This document shows positions 60,101-64,000 of a stretch of 64,000 bases of DNA, piece by piece; position 1 is the stretch's first letter; the number at the start of each line of letters is the position of its first letter. Source of the stretch: Acanthochromis polyacanthus (taxonomy: Eukaryota; Chordata; Actinopteri; Pomacentridae). The stretch lies in the NCBI RefSeq assembly GCF_021347895.1, contig NC_067115.1, positions 6,286,064 through 6,350,063 of the forward strand. Reading direction: 5' to 3'. The translations under genes and the position numbers were made by a program. Under the pieces are notes generated by a model that saw only the letters and a program-made list of their open reading frames with translations, had not been told where the DNA came from and did not search any database.

Positions 60101-63100
60101 ACATTTTTGGCATTCTCTCCATGAGCTTCATGAGGTAGTCTTCTGAAAGGGTTTGCCAACAGTCTTGAAGGAGTTCCCAGAGATGCTGAGCACTTGTTGG
60201 ACCTTTAACCTTCATTCTGCCATCCATCTCATCCCAAATCATCTGGAATGGGTTCAGGTCAGGTGACTGTGGAGGTCAGGTCATCTGATGCAGCACTTCA
60301 TCACTCTCCATCTTGTTAAAATAACTCTTACACAGCCTGGAGGCATGTTTAGGTTCATTGTCATGTTAAAAAATATATGATGGTCCAACGAAAGACAAAC
60401 CAGATGGGTTGTCATGTCGCTGCAGGATGCTGTGGTAGCCATGCTGGTTCAGAGTGCCTTCAATTTGGAATAAATCCCCAACAGTGTCACCAGCAAAGCA
60501 CCCCCACACCATCATACCTCCTCCTCCATGCTTCACGGTGAGAACCCTGCATGTAGAGACCATCTGTCCACCTTTTCTGCGTTGCACAAAGATATGGCAG
60601 ATGGAACCAAAGATCTCAAATTTGGACTCATCAGACCAAAGCTCAGATTTCCACTGGTCTAATGTCCATTCTTTGCATTTCTTGGGCCAAACAAATCTCT
60701 TCTGCTTGGTACTTTTCCTTAGTGTTGGTTTTCTTTGCAGCTAATTGATCATAAAGGCCTGATTGGTTCAGTCTCTTTGCACTAAATGCAAAGCACAGCT
60801 GCAACAGATGAGAGCACCATTAGTTTCATGAGAATTCCTGAAATATTTAACAAATTTAAATTCTGACTAGGTGATGGGTGAAAAGTTGAGGGATCACTGC
60901 AGTTAGTGTAATTTAGTGTAATCATGAAAGGAACAAAAAATGTTCAGCAATCCATGCACTAGTCATTGAAATATTTCAGTCTGGACCTGAAGGGCCAGAC
61001 TGACCCACATACTGATACTAAACTAAAAAATAACAAAGCAAATTAGCTTTTTGAAACCTGAATACTTAAAATACTTTGGGAGCAATAAATAGGTGGGCTC
61101 AGGCTGAAAGCTACCTGTTACACAAAGACAATGAGGCAGGTAAATGTCTAAAACACCTTAGGGAAGAGCACGACAAGCTTGACCGTAACTTGACCACATT
61201 GCTCAGATGTCTACGATCATAATTCAGACCTAACCCAACCTGCTGACAGCCAGGTGTGTGACCACATTTTACAGTGAACACAATATTATCAGGGGCATGG
61301 AACTGAAGACGCTTTAATAACAGGTGTTATGCAAGAGTTTGTCCACAAACTTCACTAAGAGGAAAATGAAAGAATGCTGTGTGTGTTTTGTTTTCAATAT
61401 TTACGAATCTGGGTTTCTCCGTACCAGCAGGGGTATTTTCTAATAAATTCTTGCCTACAAGGACACCTCGAGAGATGCCGCAGGGCTCACTCCCTGAACC
61501 AGTTTGACCTCAAATGACCTCAAATGTCCAACGGTCACATTCATCACTTCAGTAATGAACTTCACAGACAGAATAAGGTTTGAGTATGTGTTGTGTTCAG
61601 ATAATAATACTGCAACACACAGACAGCTTTAGAAACTCTTTAAAACTTTTAAATCATAATGTTCAATTTTTCTTAATCTCCAGGATAAAGGCAGGAGACA
61701 GCTACTTCTTGCTTAAAGGTTACTGAGACAACATAAACCGTTTCATGCTGTCTCAGGATCTTCTCTGTGAAAGCAGGTGGAGACAACATGGTGGATGGTT
61801 TGCCAAGTCACCTGCTCGCTGGACTGCTGATGTAGTCTTGAAACAAGCCAGTGGATTTTGCCTTGTAAATGAAACAGCCATTAAATGAGGACAACAAAAG
61901 ACGCAATGCTCAGCTGGAAGTTTTTTTTTTTGTGGGGGAGGGACCTTTTCCTTAGATTTTCTGACCGCTGTAGACATGAACCGCTGATGATGTGGGCTTT
62001 AAAAGCCCAATAAGACATTATGTGTGTAATTATCGGACTGTACAAGCTCAACTCAGGGCCTGTTTAGTAGCTAGTTTGAGGCTTCCCATAATTTCATACA
62101 ATATTCATCAATATTCCTCCTTGAGTTAAGCTTGTTTTGTCCAGAGCAGTTCCCAGATTCATGAGTGAACTTTAAATCTCAACTTTTAAAGGACAAACAC
62201 AACATTTTGATGAACACACCAAACAATATCCTAAGTGTGTGATAACTGCTGAGCTTTACAGGTGCTGGTAGGCATATTTTGGTACCTTTGGATTGAACAG
62301 GGCTAGCTGTTTCCGCTATGTATGCTAAGCTAAGCTAATCAGCTGCTGGTTCCAGTCATTATTTACCAAGCAGACATAAGAGTGGGCTTGTTATTTTCAT
62401 CCAGAAAGAAAATAAGCATATGGCTCATTTTGTTCCTGTTCTTTTTAGAAAAGATGGACAAGGTGTCCTACAGAGAAAAAAAAAGCAAAATGTATCAATT
62501 TCAAGACAACTACTGACTATTTTTACTACACATCATGTAACATAAATGAAAGTTCCCAAACAACTTCTAATTTTAATATTCAAGATTAAAATGTAACTTG
62601 ACTAATCTGGTCTGTGTTTATGTTTCGGGTTCAGCCCATCTGGACAGAGCAGAATAAAACAGACACTTAAAGCTCTTTGTTGGTCACCATGTCCCTCTGA
62701 GAAGCTGATCTACTATAGTGACCACGAGGACTACTGTGCAGCTTTCATCATTTTCTGAAATTAGCACTGAGGATCCCATGGATTTCTGCTGATAAGAACC
62801 AGTGACACCTGGCTCTCCAGGACCTGGAGATTAAAGTCCTCCTCATATGGCTTCAAGTGCAGCTCCAGGGGCTGCTGTATGTAACCAAGAGTCCCAGCTC
62901 ACTTTAATTTGCCTCAGTCTGTTCTCCATTACCCAGCTGCCGAGGTTAAATATCCTGTAAGCTGCTGTATGAGAGAGCGCACTGATGCAGCAGGTATGGA
63001 GGAACAAGTCTAGACATATAGGCCGATGTCTTTCGACTGTCTAGCAAATGTGCAGTGGGCTCCAGGAGCCCGGCGAATGGAGTAGTTCAGTTCAGTAAGC

Positions 63101-63582
63101 TTTAGGCTAGCAGGACCCGACAAGACAACATCATCTGTCAAATGGAGCCCAAAACAGCTTTTTGGAACCTAAGGAGATAACAGTGAGAAGTTTTTTGTGT
63201 GTAGGGGGAGATATTGGGGAGTCTTAGGAAGTGACCAATGAACAAACCAAACTCTGGCTACATGCTCAAGTGGCTGACAGAGAGTGCATTTAGTGGAAAA
63301 GAGCAAGACAAAGGCGAGGATGGGTTAAAGGTGGCATTCTCGGTTTAGGAGGGCCTGGAGGAAGGTGGTGACAAATGATGTGACACCCTTAGAGGAAGTG
63401 GAGGAGGAACCAATTAAACGTCCCATCAGTTTACAAAAGGAAAGAGAATTTAGAGGTATTACATGAAAACATAGAAACAGTCCTGGATATTTCAGCCTAC
63501 CTGCTCTTGACGTGTAGAACAATGTGGCCACCAGCAGCAGCAGCAGCCACGTCTCCCGCACTGGACTCCATCGATCCATCAT
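24005..63582 (-). CDS. col5a3: Pro-alpha-3(V) fibrillar collagen, complete, 66 coding exons
   Basis: Secreted fibril-forming procollagen chain that enters type V heterotrimers nucleating and limiting collagen I fibrils. The 66 exons join in frame to 5232 nt, 1743 residues plus TAA. Approximate residues: signal peptide 1-27; TSPN domain 28-210; variable region 251-333; minor helix 334-410; N-telopeptide 411-442; uninterrupted Gly-X-Y helix 443-1453; furin-type RGRIRR 1463-1468; C-propeptide to the end [14 protein letters not shown]. Every helix exon aligns with its counterpart in alpha-1(V), including the diagnostic 162, 90 and 36 bp exons. Col5a3 is preferred over col5a1 or col11a1 by the short variable region, total length and the olfm2 neighbour. 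Alternatives: a col5a1/col11a1-like name in automated annotation. Exon coordinates are given in the domain entries. Confidence 0.87.
24617..24979. mobile_element. Non-autonomous DNA transposon (MITE) with terminal inverted repeats
   Basis: About 360 bp inside a col5a3 intron. The left end GTTCAAAAGTTGGGGGCCACTT and right end TGACCCCAAACTTTTGAAC are inverted copies with a few mismatches, extending into CTACACTACT-type termini. This GTTCAAAAGTTTGGGGTCA terminus is one of the commonest short transposons in teleost genomes. There is no coding capacity. The exact left boundary is uncertain by a few bases. Confidence 0.7.
24980..26467. other. Remainder of a col5a3 intron, with a dispersed repeat
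   Basis: About 1.5 kb between the MITE and exon 26468-26536. The part at about 25040-25300 (CAGGGGCTTAGAAACGTCC, ATTTTCATGGTAACTCATCC, TTTGTTGAGATATTCCAGTCTGG) belongs to a dispersed fish repeat; related strings occur near 22990-23030 and 60965-60990. No exon seen in the rest. Confidence 0.5.
27420..34723 (-). CDS. col5a3: col5a3 main helix, C-terminal block (22 exons)
   Basis: Exons 34670..34723, 34349..34456, 33980..34087, 33836..33889, 33684..33737, 32888..32995, 32721..32774, 32563..32616, 32420..32473, 32272..32325, 32022..32129, 31052..31105, 30500..30553, 30353..30406, 30052..30105, 29856..29963, 29715..29768, 28991..29044, 28798..28905, 27723..27776, 27571..27606 and 27420..27473. 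Sizes are 54 or 108 bp with a single 36 bp exon ([12 protein letters not shown]) at the expected place. [19 protein letters not shown], next to the C-terminal cross-link region KKGDKGHGG, is highly conserved. The donors at 28797 (GTGCTA) and 30352 (GTTTGT) are weak. The helix ends [12 protein letters not shown] before exon 27020-27338. Confidence 0.93.
27777..28797. other. col5a3 intron with a retroposon-like 3' tail
   Basis: 1 kb AT-rich intron. The segment at about 28660-28765 ends TGATGACAATAAAACCATTC followed by imperfect TATTCTATTG repeats, typical of a fish LINE/SINE 3' end on the plus strand (antisense to the gene). Nothing else recognised. Confidence 0.45.
29414..29545. repeat. Dispersed teleost repeat (copy 1)
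   Basis: Contains GAGCTTTAGAGGTGCTGGGAGGC, given here by its parts AGCTTTAGAGGTGCTGG, CAGTCTTTTTGCTGAGC and TAAGCTAACTGGCTGCTGG. Matching copies sit at about 62250-62370 and, shorter, at 52361-52395, so the sequence is repetitive within this window. Confidence 0.65.
30154..30197. repeat. (CA)n microsatellite
   Basis: CA dinucleotides interrupted by CGCGTGCG, in a short col5a3 intron between helix exons 30052 and 30353. Confidence 0.9.
31106..32021. other. col5a3 intron with (AAT)n and a repeat tail
   Basis: AT-rich intron of 0.9 kb. An (AAT)n run lies at about 31456-31477 followed by GCATTTTATTTATATCGCGC, resembling the 3' tail of a fish retroposon. No exon seen. Confidence 0.5.
32996..33683. 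other. col5a3 intron; nothing recognised
   Basis: 690 bp of AT-rich intron between helix exons with no repeat or coding signal that I can identify. Confidence 0.6.
34810..40578 (-). CDS. col5a3: col5a3 main helix, central block (19 exons)
   Basis: Exons 40525..40578, 39675..39719, 39542..39595, 39415..39459, 39287..39340, 39105..39149, 38944..38997, 38494..38538, 38135..38296, 37993..38046, 37842..37895, 37710..37754, 37063..37116, 36906..36950, 36765..36818, 35342..35395, 35205..35258, 34989..35096 and 34810..34899. The alternating 54/45 bp order, the 162 bp exon ([16 protein letters not shown]...GTPGEK) and the 90 bp exon ([13 protein letters not shown]) match the type V/XI gene layout. 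[18 protein letters not shown] and [18 protein letters not shown] are near-identical to alpha-1(V). Gly occupies every third position throughout. Confidence 0.93.
35396..36764. other. col5a3 intron containing a retroposon tail and a SINE
   Basis: 1.4 kb. About 35890-35995 reads like a LINE 3' end (CATGCCAATAAAGCTTACTG, then GAATGAACTGAAATGAA repeats). The tRNA-derived SINE at 36362-36605 follows, preceded by an A/T-rich tract with GAATGGAATAGAATAAC. Confidence 0.55.
36362..36605 (+). mobile_element. tRNA-derived SINE
   Basis: Head with an A-box-like TGGGTAGAGTGGCCG and a B-box GGTTTGATCC at 36400-36409, the RNA polymerase III internal promoter of tRNA-derived SINEs. The body includes CCTGAGCAAGACACCGAACCC and the tail GTAAAGCGCTTTGAATAAAAG ... 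ATAAATAGAAGCATTTACCATT in segments. This body-tail combination is widespread in percomorph fish. It lies antisense to col5a3. No clean target-site duplication was identified. Confidence 0.72.
39720..40524. other. col5a3 intron; nothing recognised
   Basis: 0.8 kb between helix exons 39675 and 40525. A minus-strand open frame of 136 codons at 39744-40154 has no collagen or other family character and is judged chance. Confidence 0.55.
40662..40693. repeat. (ATGG)8 tetranucleotide repeat
   Basis: Thirty-two bases of uninterrupted ATGG units in a col5a3 intron. Confidence 0.97.
41376..42984 (-). mobile_element. Tc1/mariner (Tc1-like, IR/DR type) transposon, full length
   Basis: 1609 bp with ends CAGTGGGTACAGAAAG (left) and CTTTCCGTACCCACTG (right) flanked by TA at 41374-41375 and 42985-42986, the target-site duplication of this superfamily. 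Terminal inverted repeats are about 210 bp and well matched. Each contains two direct-repeat copies of GTATTCAGACCC (outer near 41391, inner near 41566; right copies near 42774 and 42958), the IR/DR arrangement of Sleeping-Beauty-like elements. It encodes a decayed transposase on the minus strand, co-oriented with col5a3. Confidence 0.92.
41583..42589 (-). pseudogene. Tc1-like transposase, inactivated
   Basis: Cut-and-paste transposase with a paired-type DNA-binding N-terminus ([36 protein letters not shown]) and DDE catalytic domain: first Asp in [13 protein letters not shown], second Asp in [12 protein letters not shown], Glu in [16 protein letters not shown], so D, D and E (DD34E type) are all still present. 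Three lesions are seen: an apparent 1-nt shift just after the ATG at 42589-42587, a TGA after GLYGRVA near 42250 (CGA-to-TGA is the likely change), and a 1-nt frameshift near 42205 before MKDSQTM. About 340 codons in intact relatives. It is not expected to make active enzyme. Confidence 0.9.
43331..44996 (-). CDS. col5a3: col5a3 main helix, N-terminal block (7 exons)
   Basis: Exons 44940..44996 (57 nt, starting [11 protein letters not shown]), 44214..44267, 43987..44040, 43748..43801, 43598..43651, 43457..43510 and 43331..43375. All but the first (57) and last (45) are 54 bp, each starting with a complete Gly codon. The exon at 43598 reads [18 protein letters not shown], nearly identical to alpha-1(V), and carries the helical cross-linking lysine near helix residue 84-87. 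Introns here are 80-240 bp except one of 672 bp (44268-44939). Confidence 0.93.
44268..44939. other. col5a3 intron; nothing recognised
   Basis: 670 bp, very AT-rich with short CA/TG runs. No coding or repeat family identified. Confidence 0.55.
45071..45145. repeat. (TG)n microsatellite filling a short col5a3 intron
   Basis: Seventy-five bases of TG in an intron of only 168 bp (44997-45164). On the transcript it is (CA)n beginning about 20 nt after the donor of the N-telopeptide exon. Confidence 0.97.
45165..47154 (-). CDS. col5a3: col5a3 exons 9-13: minor helix and N-telopeptide
   Basis: Exons 47104..47154 (51 nt), 46230..46271 (42), 45971..46033 (63), 45812..45886 (75) and 45165..45248 (84). 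They encode [12 protein letters not shown], the imperfect minor helix ([39 protein letters not shown]), then [16 protein letters not shown] and [16 protein letters not shown]. The last segment is the N-telopeptide signature of type V/XI collagens. Exon lengths equal those of the alpha-1(V) counterparts as far as I recall them. The acceptor of the first is a CAGCAG (NAGNAG) pair, so one Gln may be optional. Confidence 0.9.
45249..45811. other. col5a3 intron; nothing recognised
   Basis: 560 bp between the N-telopeptide exon and the minor-helix exon at 45812. No features recognised. Confidence 0.55.
46272..47103. other. col5a3 intron; nothing recognised
   Basis: 830 bp AT-rich intron within the minor-helix region. 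No repeat or exon recognised. Confidence 0.55.
47242..47587 (-). CDS. col5a3: col5a3 exons 7-8: acidic tyrosine-rich variable region
   Basis: Exons 47471..47587 (39 codons) and 47242..47373 (44 codons). The first has [14 protein letters not shown] and TEYE; the second [24 protein letters not shown]. Eleven tyrosines sit next to Asp/Glu, the context recognised by tyrosyl-protein sulfotransferases; type V/XI chains are known to be tyrosine-sulfated here. NST and NVT are possible N-glycosylation sites. The region is much shorter than in alpha-1(V), as expected for alpha-3(V). Between the two exons lies only about 100 bp of intron. Confidence 0.9.
47588..48701. other. col5a3 intron at the TSPN/variable-region boundary
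   Basis: 1.1 kb. In type V/XI genes this is where alternatively spliced variable-region exons may occur. I looked for an additional acidic or basic exon with flanking AG/GT in frame and found none that is convincing. Confidence 0.5.
48702..48824 (-). CDS. col5a3: col5a3 exon 6: end of TSPN domain
   Basis: 41 codons starting [17 protein letters not shown] and containing [10 protein letters not shown], with the two conserved cysteines that follow the TSPN fold in type V/XI chains, then the acidic ILTEAEE leading into the variable region. Phase 0 on both sides. Confidence 0.92.
48825..49755. other. col5a3 intron within the TSPN-coding part; nothing recognised
   Basis: 930 bp of intron between the exons encoding [13 protein letters not shown] and GDIQQLLLV. 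No repeat or coding signal recognised. Confidence 0.55.
49756..51506 (-). CDS. col5a3: col5a3 exons 2-5: TSPN (LamG-like) domain
   Basis: Exons 51339..51506 (168 nt), 51127..51218 (92), 50547..50668 (122) and 49756..49918 (163). They encode the N-terminal non-collagenous domain: [81 protein letters not shown], and [13 protein letters not shown]. Motifs such as [11 protein letters not shown] and VFGTRxLDEExFE are hallmarks of type V/XI collagens. Phases 1-1-0-2-0 join perfectly. The donor at 51338 is GTTGGT and that at 50546 GTGGGT, both acceptable but non-consensus. The domain is retained on processed type V/XI chains and projects from the fibril surface. Confidence 0.92.
49919..51126. other. 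Two col5a3 TSPN introns; nothing recognised
   Basis: Introns 49919-50546 and 50669-51126 flank the exon at 50547. Both are AT-rich without identified elements. Confidence 0.55.
60060..60790 (-). pseudogene. Second Tc1-like transposase relic
   Basis: Minus-strand fragments in changing frames: [17 protein letters not shown] near 60600-60660, the open piece [17 protein letters not shown] near 60480-60540, [18 protein letters not shown] near 60310-60370, [19 protein letters not shown] near 60220-60280, and [11 protein letters not shown] near 60140-60180. These are the DDE-domain motifs of a Tc1-like transposase of a different lineage from the one at 41583. Several frameshifts are present, and no matching pair of terminal inverted repeats was found, so it is an old, probably truncated copy. 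Confidence 0.82.
62250..62370. repeat. Dispersed teleost repeat (copy 2)
   Basis: GAGCTTTACAGGTGCTGGTAGG-type head, then GGGCTAGCTGTTTCC and GCTAAGCTAAGCTAATCAGC followed by GCTGCTGGTTCC. It matches the repeat at 29414-29545 in order and orientation. Confidence 0.65.
63501..63582 (-). CDS. col5a3: col5a3 exon 1: signal peptide
   Basis: Starts [12 protein letters not shown], then a leucine-rich core [11 protein letters not shown] and SRA before the cleavage region; donor GTAGGC in phase 1 (GCA G). The two leading ATGs are adjacent; the second (63579-63577) has the better context, with A at -3 and G at +4, so initiation may occur one codon later. Followed by a 12 kb intron. Confidence 0.88.
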
Positions 63583-64000
63583 ATCTCATCGGAAACTACT
63601 GCTATTGGTACTGGTATTGATAAGGCAGTCGGTAATTCCTTCGTGGGTCCTGTGCGCTCCACGTGCAATCAAAAGGACCTTCTGCTCCGCACCACAGAGA
63701 TTTATCACTCTACAAGCGCGTCGCCTCCGTGCGTCTTTGCGCGCACTCCGACAGCTGGCAATTAAGAGCGCGCAGGCATGAATGAAGATTGGAGTGATGG
63801 TGATTCTGTGCGTTCTGCTCTCTGCTGTTTCACCGCTGCATGGACGGATGAAGACGGCAAACCTGTGGGGGAGGAGAAAAAAACTTAATCTGGGAAGGTG
63901 TTTTCTCCTGCACCCGCACAGAACTTTCCTCACTTTCTCTCCCCTCTCCGGGGCGAGCCCTCCCTCCCCCTCAGACTGCTGGGGCTGTGCTGAAACATAA
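63583..64000 (-). promoter_or_regulatory. col5a3 5' leader / proximal promoter region
   Basis: Sequence immediately upstream of the start codon, GC- and CpG-richer than the gene body (for example GGAGGCGACGCGC and GTGCGCGCAAAG on the transcript strand). No clear TATA box. If transcribed, it contains short upstream frames: a 5-codon frame MPARS at 63762-63779 and an out-of-frame ATG at 63589-63587, just 7 nt before the start. The transcription start cannot be set from sequence alone. Confidence 0.4.

Larger units (their letters stand above)
51507..63500. other. col5a3 first intron, 12 kb
   Basis: Largest intron of the gene, as is usual for fibrillar collagens, where intron 1 often holds enhancers. 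Recognised contents: a retroposon-like tail at about 52830-52925 (TTTATTTATATAG, CACAAAGTGCTTCACAG), a partial dispersed repeat at 52361-52395, a poly-T run at about 54140-54160, a Tc1 relic at about 60060-60790 and a dispersed repeat at about 62250-62370. The open frames present (for example 56372-56917) have no family features. No nested gene was found. Confidence 0.65.

Noticed and set aside
24005..63582. Assignment of the collagen as col5a1 or col11a1
   Set aside because: The variable region is too short, the predicted length (1743) is nearer alpha-3(V), and the linked noelin gene matches olfm2 rather than olfm1 or olfm3.

Overview
The window is vertebrate nuclear DNA, almost certainly from a teleost (ray-finned) fish. 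Evidence: multi-exon genes with GT-AG introns, many (TG)n/(CA)n microsatellites, two Tc1-like transposons with fish-type transposase sequence, a tRNA-derived SINE and several dispersed repeats of the kind that fill percomorph fish genomes. There are no operons, CRISPR arrays or bacterial features. Most long open frames in the window are chance frames in introns.

Two genes lie in tandem, both on the minus strand. (1) Positions about 19208 down to the left edge hold the 5' part of an olfactomedin-family gene, best matched to olfm2 (noelin-2). I find two alternative signal-peptide first exons (19149-19208 and 15170-15307), then three shared exons (9610-9759, 6736-6891, 548-767) encoding the noelin N-terminal module and coiled coil. 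The olfactomedin beta-propeller exons lie beyond position 1. (2) Positions 63582 down to 24005 hold a complete fibrillar procollagen gene that I assign to col5a3 (pro-alpha-3(V)). I can place 66 coding exons that join in frame to 5232 nt (1743 residues plus stop): signal peptide, thrombospondin-N-terminal-like (TSPN) domain, short acidic tyrosine-rich variable region, minor helix, N-telopeptide, an uninterrupted Gly-X-Y helix, a furin-type site and the C-propeptide. Exon sizes (54, 45, 108, 90, 162, 36 bp) follow the type V/XI collagen pattern exactly.

The orthology call rests on two independent lines: sequence resemblance and gene order. In human, OLFM2-COL5A3, OLFM1-COL5A1 and OLFM3-COL11A1 are neighbouring pairs, and the OLFM2/COL5A3 pair is the one matched here, on the same strand and in the same order. 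The protein length is also close to human COL5A3 as I recall it. I cannot tell which teleost duplicate (a or b) this is.

Layout: 1-19208 olfm2 (partial, large introns); 19209-24004 intergenic DNA plus the collagen 3' UTR; 24005-27338 C-propeptide exons; 27420-44996 triple-helix exons, interrupted by a 2.75 kb intron carrying a 1.6 kb Tc1 element; 45165-47587 N-telopeptide, minor helix and variable region; 48702-51506 TSPN exons; 51507-63500 a 12 kb first intron with a second Tc1 relic; 63501-64000 signal-peptide exon and 5' leader. I found no new multi-gene system. The observations most worth following are the missing second C-propeptide cysteine, the unlisted-looking second olfm2 start exon, CA tracts abutting splice donors in both genes, and a NAGNAG acceptor.
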